DNA of 64,000 bases from Maribellus sp. CM-23 (GTDB taxonomy: Bacteria; Bacteroidota; Bacteroidia; Bacteroidales; Prolixibacteraceae): contig NZ_JADWYJ010000002.1 of NCBI RefSeq assembly GCF_021354595.1, positions 558,001 through 622,000 of the forward strand. The letters run 5' to 3'. Both the position numbers and the translations under genes were made by a program. Below are positions 45,959 through 56,960 of the stretch, piece after piece. The notes under the pieces were generated by a model that saw nothing but the letters and a program-made list of their open reading frames with translations, was not told where the DNA came from and did no database searches. Positions within the stretch are counted from its first letter, which is position 1, and each line of letters opens with the position of its first letter.

Positions 45959-46210
45959 TGTTCAACTTCGAATAAGCTTTGTGCAAATTCAAATGAGCAT
46001 TGTAAAACTTCAACAGAACAATGTATAATTTCATTAAGACATTGTACATCTTCGAATGAAGGTTGTGCACGTTCAAAAAATCAATGTACACACTCAAATG
46101 AGCATTGTAAAACTTCAACAGAACAATGTATAATTTCATTAGGACATTGTACATCTTCGAATGAAGATTGTGCACGTTCAAAAAACCAATGTGCAAATTC
46201 AAATGAGCAT
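45959..46210 (+). repeat. Twelve 21-bp tandem repeats encoding a Cys heptad
   Basis: Twelve consecutive 21-bp units begin with TG(T) and share the core TTCAAATGAGCAT or close variants. Units 2-6 and 7-11 form a 105-bp second-order repeat with only a few differences. In the 124-codon plus-strand frame 45866-46240 every unit encodes C-x6, so Cys appears every seventh residue from residue 32. The minus strand is also open with a Leu/Tyr heptad. It may be a minisatellite, a Cys-rich protein, or neither. Further short TGAACAC repeats continue at 46237-46271. Confidence 0.85.
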
Positions 46211-46295
46211 TGCATTCAACAGAACAAGGTCATCCTTTGAACACTGAACTTTGAACACTGAACACTGAACTCTAAACGCTTATTCTCCGAAGTCT

Positions 46296-47315
46296 TTAGA
46301 AAAACAAATTCTTGTCGTGATCGGGAAAAAAGATTCCGGCATCGATCCGGATGCGGTCGAGGAACTTCATCAGGTCGCGGCTCATTTGCCAGCTCATTAC
46401 CGGGCTCTCGATCCGGTTCTGATCGAGGCACTCCATTACGTGCTCTGCTTCGTACTGGTAACCAAATCCCTCTTTGTGCTCGTTGGGATACGTGGTTACT
46501 TCGCCCCCTTCTTTCCACACCGTAATGTGCGTAGGCGTAAACCAACGCGGGGTCAGTACCACGTGACCTTTTTCGCAAAAATACTCGGTTTGCGTGGGCG
46601 AATACGACGAGAAACTCGATGTTAGGTTGGCCATGGCGCCGTCAGCGTATTTACAAATTACGCTGATGCTTTCTTCGGAACCAGTCGGGCTGAAATCGGC
46701 AAATGTTTTGATCGTTTCGGGCAAGCCCAGCGAAGTGAGTGCCGCAAACACCGGATAAATACCAATGTCGAGCAACGAACCACCGCCCAATTTTAAATTG
46801 TACAGGCGTTTGTCTTCCAGGTATGGCGCATTAAAGGCAAAGTCGGAACGAACGATTTTTAGTTTCCCCAGCTCCCCCGAGCGAAGAATTGCCATTGCTT
46901 TTTGGTAGCTGGGTTGAAACATCGTCCAGAAAGCTTCCATAAAAAAGGTGTTGTTTTTGCGGGCGCACTCCACCATTTCGTCTACTTCGTTTGAATTCAT
47001 GGCCAGGGCTTTTTCGCACAATACTGCTTTTTGGTGACTCAGACACAACAAGGCATGTTCGCGGTGATGCGAATGCGGCGTGGCAATGTAAACAACATCT
47101 ACTTTCGGATCACTGACCATCTCCTCGTAGCTTCCGTAAGCCACTTCAAAGCCCAGTTCACCGGCAAATTCCTGTGCCCGGGACAAATCGCGCGCGGCAG
47201 CAGCATAAAGCCGTGCATTGGACAATAATTTAAGATCGCTGACAAATTTGCGGGCGATCTTTCCGCAGCCTAAAACGGCCCAGTTATATATTTTTGTTTC
47301 TGACGATTGATTCAT
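46296..47315 (-). CDS. Gfo/Idh/MocA-family oxidoreductase
   Basis: The protein is an NAD(P)-dependent sugar oxidoreductase of about 340 residues. A Rossmann domain with AVLGCGKIARKF near residue 10 is followed by EKALAMN (residues about 92-98), which holds the catalytic Lys, and a C-terminal alpha/beta substrate domain. The open frame begins at 47333, but the Met at 47315 fits the family start better. Members oxidise, reduce or deglycosylate sugars in the cytosol. It lies downstream of GH130 on the same strand, with a 188-base gap. Confidence 0.88.
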   Translation of the reverse strand: MNQSSETKIYNWAVLGCGKIARKFVSDLKLLSNARLYAAAARDLSRAQEFAGELGFEVAYGSYEEMVSDPKVDVVYIATPHSHHREHALLCLSHQKAVLCEKALAMNSNEVDEMVECARKNNTFFMEAFWTMFQPSYQKAMAILRSGELGKLKIVRSDFAFNAPYLEDKRLYNLKLGGGSLLDIGIYPVFAALTSLGLPETIKTFADFSPTGSEESISVICKYADGAMANLTSSFSSYSPTQTEYFCEKGHVVLTPRWFTPTHITVWKEGGEVTTYPNEHKEGFGYQYEAEHVMECLDQNRIESPVMSWQMSRDLMKFLDRIRIDAGIFFPDHDKNLFF

Positions 47316-47503
47316 GACTGATTTATGTTTCAAAGATTATTATACCTGCCTTACCAGAGAAAGCCATATTACTGTTTCTCCTTTAAACTTTACACCGTTT
47401 TCCTCTCAACTATCTCCCTTCAACCAGGAAAACAGTTCAATGCGATTAATTTACATAAAGTTTCGGCGATCGCAGGATATCTGGCTCATCTCTGCAGCCA
47501 AAT

Positions 47504-48691
47504 TTAATACATCCCTTTGTTTTTATCGATCAGTTTATTGATGGTTTGTACGCTGGCAGCCGACCGAAATCCGTCTTCCGGCGTATGCAGGCAGTAGTCA
47601 ATCAGCTGATCAACAGTAGTCGTAGCCACATGCATCCGTGTATCGGAAGAGCCATAATAAATAAACACCTCATCGTTTTCGTTGCAAATCCAGCCATTGG
47701 TAAAAAGTACGTTGGAAACATCGCCGATCCGTTCGTCGCCCTCAGGAGCCATAAAATAACCACCCGGGCGGGCAATTACTTTCGACGGGTCTTCCAAATC
47801 GGTCATAAACATAAACAGCACATAACGCAAACCTGCCGCGCAACCGCGAACGCCGTGAGCCAGATGCAGCCAGCCTTTTTCGGTTTTGATCGGCGCCGGG
47901 CCCTGTCCGTTTTTCAACTCTTTTATGGTATGATAGATCTTCTCATCAATGATCATTTCTTCGGGCGCTTCCGCCTTTGTGATGTCCTCAACCAGTGCCC
48001 AGCCGATTCCGCCACCGCCACCAACTTCAATAAAACCATCCTGCGGGCGGGTGTAAAAAGCATATTTTCCATTCACAAATTCGGGATGAAGCACAAGGTT
48101 CCGCTGTTGCCCATGATGCGAAATAAAATCGGGCAAACGCTCCCAGTTTACCAAGTCTTTGGTGCGGGCAATGCCTCCACTCGCGGTTGCCATCGAAGTA
48201 TCGCCTTGGGGCGCACTTTTATCCTTTCTTTCGGAACAAAATACTCCGTAAATCCAGCCATCTTCGTGCTGCGTAAGGCGCATGTCATACACATTGGTAT
48301 CCGGATCTTCGGTTTCGGGCAAGGTAACCGGACGCTCCCAGAAGCGGAAATTATCAGTCCCGTTGGGGCTTTCTGCCACTGCAAAATACGATTTGCGGTC
48401 CCAGCCTTCGGTGCGCACCATTAACAGGTATTTGCCATCGAGATAGATGGCACCGCTGTTCAAGGTGGCATTTACACCGATTCGTTGCATCAGGTAAGGA
48501 TTACTTTCGTAATTGAAATCGTAACGCCAGTGCAGGGGTGCGTGTGCAGCCGTTAAAACCGGTCGTTTGTAACGATGATAAATTCCGTTGAACTCTTTCT
48601 TCCGTCTTTTATTCTTTTTCGCCAGAAGCTTTTCGTGTTGTTTTTTTAATTCTGAAAGCCTCTTTTCAAATTGTTCTTTTGTAGGTTTCAT
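47504..48691 (-). CDS. GH130 mannoside phosphorylase (probably GH130_1)
   Basis: The 395-residue cytosolic protein opens with a charged helical stretch (about 1-35) and has a five-bladed beta-propeller typical of GH130. It carries the family segments [39 protein letters not shown] and LHLAHGVRG. It resembles 4-O-beta-mannosyl-glucose phosphorylases, which cut beta-mannosyl-glucose with phosphate. It begins 10 bases after the SSS symporter ends, suggesting a transporter-phosphorylase pair. No epimerase or mannanase is present nearby, so a different mannoside may be the substrate. Confidence 0.85.
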   Translation of the reverse strand: MKPTKEQFEKRLSELKKQHEKLLAKKNKRRKKEFNGIYHRYKRPVLTAAHAPLHWRYDFNYESNPYLMQRIGVNATLNSGAIYLDGKYLLMVRTEGWDRKSYFAVAESPNGTDNFRFWERPVTLPETEDPDTNVYDMRLTQHEDGWIYGVFCSERKDKSAPQGDTSMATASGGIARTKDLVNWERLPDFISHHGQQRNLVLHPEFVNGKYAFYTRPQDGFIEVGGGGGIGWALVEDITKAEAPEEMIIDEKIYHTIKELKNGQGPAPIKTEKGWLHLAHGVRGCAAGLRYVLFMFMTDLEDPSKVIARPGGYFMAPEGDERIGDVSNVLFTNGWICNENDEVFIYYGSSDTRMHVATTTVDQLIDYCLHTPEDGFRSAASVQTINKLIDKNKGMY

Positions 48692-48701
48692 ACATCAACT
48701 A

Positions 48702-50528
48702 TTATTGTTCGGGAAGCGTATCCCACCATGTTTTTTTTAAAATATATCCGCAAACAACCGCTATTCCGATGGTGATCCAGATCGGAACGGCCTCCTGTAA
48801 AACGATGTAGATAGGAAGAGCTACCAGTGCTGTTTGTCCGATTGTTCCAAGAACTACATTCAGCATATCGCGTTTGAACGTTTTATTGGGTACAAATCCC
48901 GGATTCTCGGCCACTACCTTGTCGCGAACCGGCCCCCAGAATCCCCACGGATTAACGGTCTTGTAGAAATCCTTCAGGGTTGCTTCATCGGTTGGTTTGG
49001 AGAGGAAAGTCCCCAACAGGGCACCTGCCAGCGAGATAACAAACAACCAGGGAAAATAATACAGGTCGAGGGTGTCGGTTACACGTGGGAAGATCAGTGC
49101 CGGGATCAAGCCAAACACCATTCCCCAGAAATAGCCGTAGCCATTAAAACGCCACCAGTACCATTTCAGCACGTTCGAAACCACGTAACTTCCGTACAGT
49201 CCCGAAACGATCCATTGCAACATGCTATTCACGTCCTGTGCAAACACCCCAAAAATGATGCTGATGATCACCACCACCACACCGGTGATGTAGTTCATAT
49301 TTTTGATCTGACGGTTATCGGCTTCGGGTTTCACGTACCGCAGGTAGATATCGTTTACAATGTAGGCTTGGGCAGCATTCAGGGTTCCGGCAAAGGTAGA
49401 GTTAAAAGCTGCCAGCAAACCGGCGAGCAGAAGCCCCATAAAACCAACCGGCACAAATTCAGCAATAGCCGACGGAAGTATCTGTTCGAAATCGATCTGC
49501 CCGGCCACCAAAAGGTTCAGTTTATCGTAATACAAAATGGCAAGCACAGCAAAACCGGCAATCATAAAATAGCGGATCGGCATCAGAACCACCGAAACAA
49601 AACCACTCATTTTTGCCGCCTCTTTGGGCGATTTGGTTGAAAGAATCTTTTGCATGTCGTAAGTAGGTGCAGGACCGGCAAGCGAAACAAGCAGTCCTTT
49701 AAACAACATCATCATAAAGAAGATGGAGAACAGCGAATAGCCGTCGCTGGAAATTTTGGAATTTACTTCGTTGATTATTCCCTTCCAGTCGAGGTCATCG
49801 AGCCGCCAGCCAAAAAACGGCGAATGCCAGCCTTCGGGAACATGAAGCGATTCCACTGCCAGGGCTTTCATCGCCAGCACACCTATCAAAATCGCTGAAA
49901 TGGTCATAATAATGTATTGCAACACATCGGCCCAAACAATACTGGTCATACCTCCGAGAACCGCGTAAAATACTGCAAAGAGAGTAAAGGCTATTCCATA
50001 AACGTGCGGAACATATTCGAGCGGCACCTGGAAGGGCAAATGTGGCTGAACAATGTCCCAGGGAATAAAGATCATCACAAATTTTCCCAGTCCGATAAAC
50101 CCGTAAGCCAGGTAGCCTAAACAAAGGATGAGCGCAAACACCACCACCACTCCGTGCGAAAGGTTGCTATCCATGGACCGGCCAAAGCGGGTGTTGATCC
50201 ACTCAGCACCGGTGGTTACCTTCGAGCGCCGTAACCAAATACTGAGAAACACCATCAGGAATATTTGGTTAAAAACCGGCCACAGCCACGGAATCCAGAT
50301 GCTTTTCAAACCATATACAAACAGCAAGGTAACCAGCCACATGGTTCCTGAAATATCAAACATACCCGATGCATTGGACAAACCCAGCATATACCAGGGC
50401 AGCTTATTTCCGCCTAACAGATAATTTGATTTGCTTTTCTGGGCAACTTTCTTGAGTACCAACCCGATCACAACCGTAGATACCAGGTAGGTAAAGATGA
50501 TCACAATGTCAATGCTTGTTAGTTTCAT
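48702..50528 (-). CDS. Sodium:solute symporter (SSS family)
   Basis: An inner-membrane Na+ symporter with about 13-14 transmembrane helices. The open frame starts at 50594, but the internal Met at 50528 (MKLTSIDIVIIF) gives the usual short N-terminus. The LLAGLLAAFNSTFAGTLNAA stretch in the middle is typical of SGLT/SSS proteins. It probably takes up a sugar with sodium, and its adjacency to GH130 suggests a mannoside disaccharide. The long C-terminal loop before the last helices carries a KPTDEATLKDFYK segment also seen in sugar-linked SSS proteins. Confidence 0.9.
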   Translation of the reverse strand: MKLTSIDIVIIFTYLVSTVVIGLVLKKVAQKSKSNYLLGGNKLPWYMLGLSNASGMFDISGTMWLVTLLFVYGLKSIWIPWLWPVFNQIFLMVFLSIWLRRSKVTTGAEWINTRFGRSMDSNLSHGVVVVFALILCLGYLAYGFIGLGKFVMIFIPWDIVQPHLPFQVPLEYVPHVYGIAFTLFAVFYAVLGGMTSIVWADVLQYIIMTISAILIGVLAMKALAVESLHVPEGWHSPFFGWRLDDLDWKGIINEVNSKISSDGYSLFSIFFMMMLFKGLLVSLAGPAPTYDMQKILSTKSPKEAAKMSGFVSVVLMPIRYFMIAGFAVLAILYYDKLNLLVAGQIDFEQILPSAIAEFVPVGFMGLLLAGLLAAFNSTFAGTLNAAQAYIVNDIYLRYVKPEADNRQIKNMNYITGVVVVIISIIFGVFAQDVNSMLQWIVSGLYGSYVVSNVLKWYWWRFNGYGYFWGMVFGLIPALIFPRVTDTLDLYYFPWLFVISLAGALLGTFLSKPTDEATLKDFYKTVNPWGFWGPVRDKVVAENPGFVPNKTFKRDMLNVVLGTIGQTALVALPIYIVLQEAVPIWITIGIAVVCGYILKKTWWDTLPEQ

Positions 50529-50800
50529 CGTAGGCTTACTAGTTTTTGATTTTGAGTCCTGAAACGGTTTGTTTTCCGTTTTCAGGACGCTCAATATTAC
50601 AGAAATCAGTACTTAAAAACAAAAGCAGATACACTTTTCGTACTTTTTACAATAACTTTTTTTTCTCGAACCCTAAAAAAGATGACCGATAGCCGTTTCC
50701 AATTTTATCGACCGGGTAAAACCAGCTCTGTTCGAAAATGCTAATTTTGCAAAGAGCATTTGGCTCACAACAGATTTCCTTGAAAATAAAATTCAAACAA

Positions 50801-51796
50801 ATGAAGATACGTTTTATAATTCTGGCTGCTACGTTATATTTGATGTCGGCCTGCAACCAGCCTACCGCCAAGTACATTGCCAACAGCGGTATGGTTTACG
50901 GTACCTATTACAGTATAAAATATGAAAGTCCCAACGGATCGGATTTCCAGGAAGAAGTTGACAAGGAATTTCAGCGTTTAACAATGATCTTTTCGCACTA
51001 CGAAAAAGAATCGACGATTTCAAAGGTTAACCGCAACGAAGAAGTTAAGCTGGAGCCTGAATTTGTTACCTGTTTTAACCGGGCGCAGGAAATTGCCAAA
51101 ATAACCAACGGTGCTTTTGATATTACCGCCGCCCCGCTTATCAGTTCCTGGGGATTTGGCCCCGAAAACCGACAAAAAATGACCCAGTCGGTAGTGGATT
51201 CGCTAAAAGCGTTTACCGGTTACCAAAAAATAAAAATCGTTGACGGGAAAGTGGAGAAAGAGATTCCTGAAATTCAACTGAATATGAGCGCCATTGCCAA
51301 AGGCTACACCTGTGATCTTATTGGTGATTTCCTGGCTAAAAAAGGCTGCGAAAACTTTATGGTTGATATAGGTGGCGAAGTGGTTGCCAAAGGAAACAAC
51401 GACAAAGGACGCACCTGGACCATTGGGATTCGCGAACCGGTGGAAAATCCATTCAGCAATGATCTGAATGCCGCCATCCGTTTACCCGACCACGCGTTGG
51501 CGACCTCGGGAAACTACCTGAATTTCTATGAAGAAGACGGGAAAAAATATGCCCACACCATCGATCCATCTTCGGGATATCCGGTACAGCACAGCGTACT
51601 TAGTTCCACCGTTCTTGCCAACAATTGTATGACAGCCGACGCTTTTGCCACAGCTTTTATGGTTTTGGGAAAGGATGCTGGAATTGAAGTGGCCCGAAAA
51701 GTTCCGGGGCTGGAAATCTATTTTATTTATGCCGACGATCAGGGCAACAACCAGGTCTACATGTCGGAAGGTTTCTCGCAGTACGTGGCCCGGTAA
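50801..51796 (+). CDS. apbE: FAD:protein FMN transferase
   Basis: The protein attaches FMN covalently to Thr in proteins such as NqrB/RnfG. The open frame starts at 50738, but the ATG at 50801 is preferred. A perfect -7 box, TAATTTTG at 50742-50749, lies upstream of it, and the resulting product starts with a lipoprotein signal (LMSACNQ). It has the ApbE motifs QLNMSAIAKGYTCDL (FAD-binding) and MTADAFATAFMVLG (metal-binding, with Thr in TADAFAT), about 332 residues. It is convergent with a small membrane protein gene often found beside ApbE. Confidence 0.93.
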   Translation: MKIRFIILAATLYLMSACNQPTAKYIANSGMVYGTYYSIKYESPNGSDFQEEVDKEFQRLTMIFSHYEKESTISKVNRNEEVKLEPEFVTCFNRAQEIAKITNGAFDITAAPLISSWGFGPENRQKMTQSVVDSLKAFTGYQKIKIVDGKVEKEIPEIQLNMSAIAKGYTCDLIGDFLAKKGCENFMVDIGGEVVAKGNNDKGRTWTIGIREPVENPFSNDLNAAIRLPDHALATSGNYLNFYEEDGKKYAHTIDPSSGYPVQHSVLSSTVLANNCMTADAFATAFMVLGKDAGIEVARKVPGLEIYFIYADDQGNNQVYMSEGFSQYVAR

Positions 51797-51821
51797 AACC
51801 AAGCCGAAAAAAAACACAAAA

Positions 51822-51844
51822 AAAGCCGGTTATTTGCCGGCTTT
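51822..51844. terminator. Bidirectional terminator between apbE and the 82-aa gene
   Basis: AAAGCCGG (51822-51829) pairs with CCGGCTTT (51837-51844) around a 7-base loop. The stop codon of the minus-strand gene (51830-51832) lies in the loop. The stem therefore includes the last codons of that gene, and the plus-strand arm is preceded by an A tract. Confidence 0.7.
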
Positions 51845-52078
51845 CATATCTGGTGTAAAAGATGCGTTCTTATAACTAACCTGTTTCCAGGCTTCCCGCT
51901 GGGCAAGGCGGTCCTGTGTTTGGGCACAGCTAACTCCTTGCTCTTTCAGGTGTTTGTTTCCGCTAACGTGCGTATTTGGAAATTTTCCGCCCTTCTTCAC
52001 TAACATGGTAATGGCCATTCCGAGCATTCCAATTGCCACTAATGCAACCGCCATCAAAATAACTTTTAAAACTTCCAT
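51830..52078 (-). CDS. Small membrane protein of Bacteroidota, ApbE neighbour
   Basis: The 82-residue protein has one N-terminal hydrophobic helix (about 5-27) and a hydrophilic cytosolic or periplasmic tail with a Cys (SCAQ) and many Lys/Gln. It belongs to a small conserved family often annotated as a membrane or secreted protein of Bacteroidota. The function is unknown. It is convergent with apbE. Confidence 0.7.
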   Translation of the reverse strand: MEVLKVILMAVALVAIGMLGMAITMLVKKGGKFPNTHVSGNKHLKEQGVSCAQTQDRLAQREAWKQVSYKNASFTPDMKAGK

Positions 52079-52237
52079 TTTCTTTCCTAGATTTTAGAAT
52101 GCAAAATTACTCTTTTGAAATAAAATAATCCCCACCGAAATAACTATTTTAACGATGAATTGTTCTGGTTCGTCTAAAACTTAACAATTCTTTTCTTACT
52201 GCTTTTTAATTTTACGGAAACAAAAAACAACAACATC

Positions 52238-52597
52238 ATGGAAAAACATGTAAATCTACTGGCAGCGCTACAAATCGGCTTACGCCTGCTCGGATTGGTT
52301 GTAGCAGGAGTTCTTTTTGCTCTGCTCCATTTTATCGGCGATTTTACCGGGGAACACGAAGCACAAGTGGTTTTGTCGATTATCGCCAATGTGATGATCG
52401 TATTTGCGACCGTACTCAGCCTGCCGGGAATTGTTGCCGGTATCGGCCTGTTTCGGAAAAAAGAATGGGCGCGCATCCTGACACTGATCCTTTCGGTTTT
52501 TGACCTGGTAAGTTTTCCTGTGGGAACTGCCATTGGGGTTTATTCGATTTGGGTGCTGAGTAATCCGGAAACAGTGGAGCTTTTCAAAAACTCCTGA
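52238..52597 (+). CDS. Small multi-pass membrane protein
   Basis: The 119-residue protein has four hydrophobic helices with short loops (GVLFALLHFIGDF, ANVMIVFATVLSLPGI, ILTLILSVFDLV, GTAIGVYSIWVL). It resembles many small DUF-type bacterial membrane proteins and carries no catalytic motif. It is followed 58 bases later by acylphosphatase on the same strand. The function is unknown. Confidence 0.65.
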   Translation: MEKHVNLLAALQIGLRLLGLVVAGVLFALLHFIGDFTGEHEAQVVLSIIANVMIVFATVLSLPGIVAGIGLFRKKEWARILTLILSVFDLVSFPVGTAIGVYSIWVLSNPETVELFKNS

Positions 52598-52655
52598 TCC
52601 GTGAAAATACAAAGTTTCAGTCAACAACTTCCGGCTTAAAACCGTTCTTTCCAGT

Positions 52656-52928
52656 ATGGTTCAGTACGAAATTAAAGTAAACGGAAGAGTACAGGGAGTT
52701 GGCTTCCGGTATTTCACCAAAAAACAAGCTGATATTCTTGAACTAAAAGGATGGGTGAAGAACGCTCCCGACGGTTCGGTGCTTATACTTGTGCAGGGAC
52801 ACCAAACAGACGTCGATACTTTTACCGATTATCTCCGGATTGGGCCGACACGTTCTCATGTTTCCAGCCTTCAAAAAGTAGAAATGCAGGTAGTAAATGT
52901 TTTTTCTGAATTTACCATCCGCTATTGA
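52656..52928 (+). CDS. acyP: Acylphosphatase
   Basis: The 90-residue protein has the standard acylphosphatase signature: VQGVGFRYF with the phosphate-binding Arg18-type residue, and GWVKNAPDGSV with the catalytic Asn. It hydrolyses the carboxyl-phosphate bond of acylphosphates such as acetyl phosphate or 1,3-bisphosphoglycerate. The length is typical. It is encoded after a small membrane protein gene. No unusual feature is seen. Confidence 0.95.
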   Translation: MVQYEIKVNGRVQGVGFRYFTKKQADILELKGWVKNAPDGSVLILVQGHQTDVDTFTDYLRIGPTRSHVSSLQKVEMQVVNVFSEFTIRY

Positions 52929-53025
52929 TACAGGCGAAAAAGGCGCATCTCAAATTTTGCAAAGCTCAAAAATAGGTTCCCACATTAATTGATATCTTTA
53001 CGGGTATCAATAAAAACATGTAACC

Positions 53026-54459
<1,434 letters not shown>

Positions 54460-54517
54460 TTTTAAAACACGATGAACATGTATAGGATGAAATTTTCTCA
54501 ACTCCTAAAAGTGTAAT

Positions 54518-54548
54518 TTTTACATTTATATAAAATTTGCTACATTCG
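54518..54548 (+). promoter_or_regulatory. Probable promoter of araA
   Basis: TTTT at 54518-54521 and TACATTCG at 54541-54548 are separated by 19 bases, one mismatch from consensus in each box. It lies about 25 bases before the araA start. Confidence 0.4.
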
Positions 54549-54572
54549 TAATCAAACTTAAATCGATAAAAC

Positions 54573-56078
54573 ATGGCAGATTTTAAACAGATGGAAATTT
54601 GGTTCGTCACTGGAAGTCAACATTTATACGGTCCAAAAACATTGCAGCAAGTTGACGAAGATTCTTCAAAAATTGTTGATGGTTTAAACGCCTCAGGAAA
54701 AATTCCGGTTCCGGTTATTTTTAAACCGGTTGTAAAAACACCCGATGAAATTCTGGATATTTGTGTCCAGGCCAGTGCCGATAAAAACTGCATTGGTATC
54801 ATCACCTGGATGCACACTTTCTCTCCGGCCAAAATGTGGATTGGAGGATTGAAAGCACTCAGCAAACCATACATGCACCTTCATACGCAGTTCAACCGCG
54901 ATCTTCCGTGGAGCGAAATCGACATGGATTATATGAACCTGCACCAGAGTGCACACGGAGGGCGCGAATACGGTTTTATTAACGCCCGGATGCGCAAAAA
55001 CCGCAAAGTAGTGGTGGGGCACTGGGCCGATGAAAAAGTTCAGGACCAGATGGCAGCGTGGTGCAGAACTGCCATTGGCTGGGCCGATTCGCAAGGACTG
55101 AAAGTGGCCCGCTTTGGTGATAACATGCGCGAAGTAGCCGTAACTGAAGGTGATAAAGTGGAAGCTCAAATCAAATTCGGATGGCAGATCAGTGCTTTCG
55201 GTGTTGGCGATCTTGTGGCTTACATCGACAAAGTTACCGATGCAGAAGTGAACGAACTGTACATAGAATACGAAGCTCAATACGAAGTGGCAGAAAATTG
55301 CAAGCCAGGAGGAGAATTTCATGAAAATGTAAGGGTTCAGGCGCGTTACGAAATTGCCTTGAAACGTTTTATGAAAGACCGCAATTTCAAGGCGTTCACC
55401 ACCAACTTCGAAAACCTGACGGGACTGAGCCAGTTGCCCGGCCTCGCTTCCCAGCGTTTAATGGAAGCCGGTTATGGTTTTGGTGCCGAAGGAGACTGGA
55501 AGCAAGCAGCCTTACTTCGGATTGTAAAAACCATGTCGGCCGGAATGAAAGGCGGAAGCTCTTTTATGGAAGACTATACCTACCACATGGATCCGGCAAA
55601 CGAAGCAGTTTTGGGCGCCCACATGCTCGAGATTTGCCCTACCATTGCAGCAAAAAAGCCACGTTTGGAAGTACAACCACTGGGAATCGGCGGTAAAGAT
55701 GCTCCGGCCCGCCTGATCTTTGAAAGCGCCACCGGCGATGCGTTGAACGTTACCATGATCGATATGGGGAACCGTTTCCGGCTGATTGTAAATACACTTG
55801 AGGTAATTGAGCCTCTTGAAAAAATGCCCAAACTACCGGTGGCTTCCGCATTCTGGAAACCGGCGCCGAACCTGGCCGACGGGGCTGCAGCCTGGATCTA
55901 TGCGGGCGGCACGCACCACTCGGTATTCACGTTGGCATTAACACCCGATTTTATTGAAACGTTTGCAGAATATGCCGATGTGGAATATGTATTTATTGAT
56001 AAAGACACAAAAGTTCCGGAATTCAAAAAAGAACTGAAGTGGAACGAAGTGTATTACCTGCTGGCAAAAGGAATCTGA
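54573..56078 (+). CDS. araA: L-arabinose isomerase
   Basis: The 501-residue cytosolic enzyme converts L-arabinose to L-ribulose (and galactose to tagatose) using Mn2+. Catalytic and metal residues match the E. coli numbering: Glu306 in EGDW, Glu333 in MEDYTYH, His350 in GAHMLEICP, and the tandem His448/449 in GTHHS. The start is the ATG at 54573 after a good AAAAC spacing. No ribulokinase (araB) or epimerase (araD) gene is adjacent, so the gene is solitary. It has its own terminator. Confidence 0.95.
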   Translation: MADFKQMEIWFVTGSQHLYGPKTLQQVDEDSSKIVDGLNASGKIPVPVIFKPVVKTPDEILDICVQASADKNCIGIITWMHTFSPAKMWIGGLKALSKPYMHLHTQFNRDLPWSEIDMDYMNLHQSAHGGREYGFINARMRKNRKVVVGHWADEKVQDQMAAWCRTAIGWADSQGLKVARFGDNMREVAVTEGDKVEAQIKFGWQISAFGVGDLVAYIDKVTDAEVNELYIEYEAQYEVAENCKPGGEFHENVRVQARYEIALKRFMKDRNFKAFTTNFENLTGLSQLPGLASQRLMEAGYGFGAEGDWKQAALLRIVKTMSAGMKGGSSFMEDYTYHMDPANEAVLGAHMLEICPTIAAKKPRLEVQPLGIGGKDAPARLIFESATGDALNVTMIDMGNRFRLIVNTLEVIEPLEKMPKLPVASAFWKPAPNLADGAAAWIYAGGTHHSVFTLALTPDFIETFAEYADVEYVFIDKDTKVPEFKKELKWNEVYYLLAKGI

Positions 56079-56104
56079 TTAAGTTTCCATAGATAAAGTA
56101 GTTC

Positions 56105-56140
56105 TACCCGGTGAAGCTCGTTTTCTCCGGGTATTTTTTT
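56105..56140 (+). terminator. Terminator after araA
   Basis: TACCCGG (56105-56111) pairs with CCGGGTA (56127-56133) with partial GAA/TTC pairing inside, followed by a T tract to 56140. It lies 27 bases after the araA stop. Confidence 0.85.
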
Positions 56141-56162
56141 GAATACCAAGGTGAGAGCTGAA

Positions 56163-56810
56163 TTATTTGCCGGCTACTTCTTTCTGATAGTATTTACAGA
56201 TTTCGGTTAAGCCGCACTTTTCGCATTTTGGTTTTCGGGCCACACAGGTGTAACGCCCGTGCAGAATGAGCCAGTGATGCGCTTTGGGAACCAACTCTTC
56301 GGGAATGTACTTCATCAACTGCATTTCGGTAGCCAGGGGAGTTCTGGCATTGGTGCTTAAACCAATTCGCGCTGCCACCCGAAATACATGGGTATCCACG
56401 GCCAAAGCAGGTTTATTGTAAACCACCGAAGCAATCACATTGGCGGTTTTACGTCCTACCCCCGGCAGCTTTTGAAGATCATCCACGTCACTGGGCACTT
56501 CCCCACCGTACAATTCAATAAGTTTCTGAGCCATTCCCACCAAATGCTTTGCCTTGTTATTGGGGTACGAACAACTTCTGATGTAATCAAAAACTTCGGC
56601 TACCTCGGCCTCCGCCATTTTGTAAGGAGTTGGAAAACGCTTGAGTAAATCGGGTGTGATTTGGTTCACACGCTTGTCGGTACATTGGGCCGATAGTATA
56701 ACAGCTACAATCAATTCAAACGGATTTTGATAATCCAGTTCGGTTTCTGCAATCGGCATCGTTTCCTCAAAATAGGCAATCACACGGTCGAATAACTCTC
56801 TTTTTCGCAT
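56163..56810 (-). CDS. nth: Endonuclease III
   Basis: The 215-residue base-excision-repair DNA glycosylase/AP lyase removes oxidised pyrimidines. It has the helix-hairpin-helix LPGVGRKTANV with catalytic Lys121, Asp139 in VDTHVFR, and the [4Fe-4S] cluster ligands Cys189, Cys196, Cys199, Cys205. All catalytic residues are present and the length matches the family. It is a single-gene unit. Confidence 0.97.
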   Translation of the reverse strand: MRKRELFDRVIAYFEETMPIAETELDYQNPFELIVAVILSAQCTDKRVNQITPDLLKRFPTPYKMAEAEVAEVFDYIRSCSYPNNKAKHLVGMAQKLIELYGGEVPSDVDDLQKLPGVGRKTANVIASVVYNKPALAVDTHVFRVAARIGLSTNARTPLATEMQLMKYIPEELVPKAHHWLILHGRYTCVARKPKCEKCGLTEICKYYQKEVAGK

Positions 56811-56960
56811 TCTTAAAATGTTTTTTCAAAAATAATTTAATTTTTTTTCTTTCCGTCTGTAACAATTTTGCTTAAACATTGTCTTATTGAATGTATTTCT
56901 TAAGTATCATTTCTCCCCTTGATAGAAGTGGTTTTAAGCAAATAATTAAACAGACGTATA

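Noticed and set aside
45888..46202. Minus-strand Leu/Tyr heptad frame in the 21-bp repeats
   Set aside because: Open frames on both strands follow from the 21-base period; neither can be preferred from sequence alone.
45959..46210. CRISPR array
   Set aside because: Units follow each other without unique spacers, so this is a tandem repeat.
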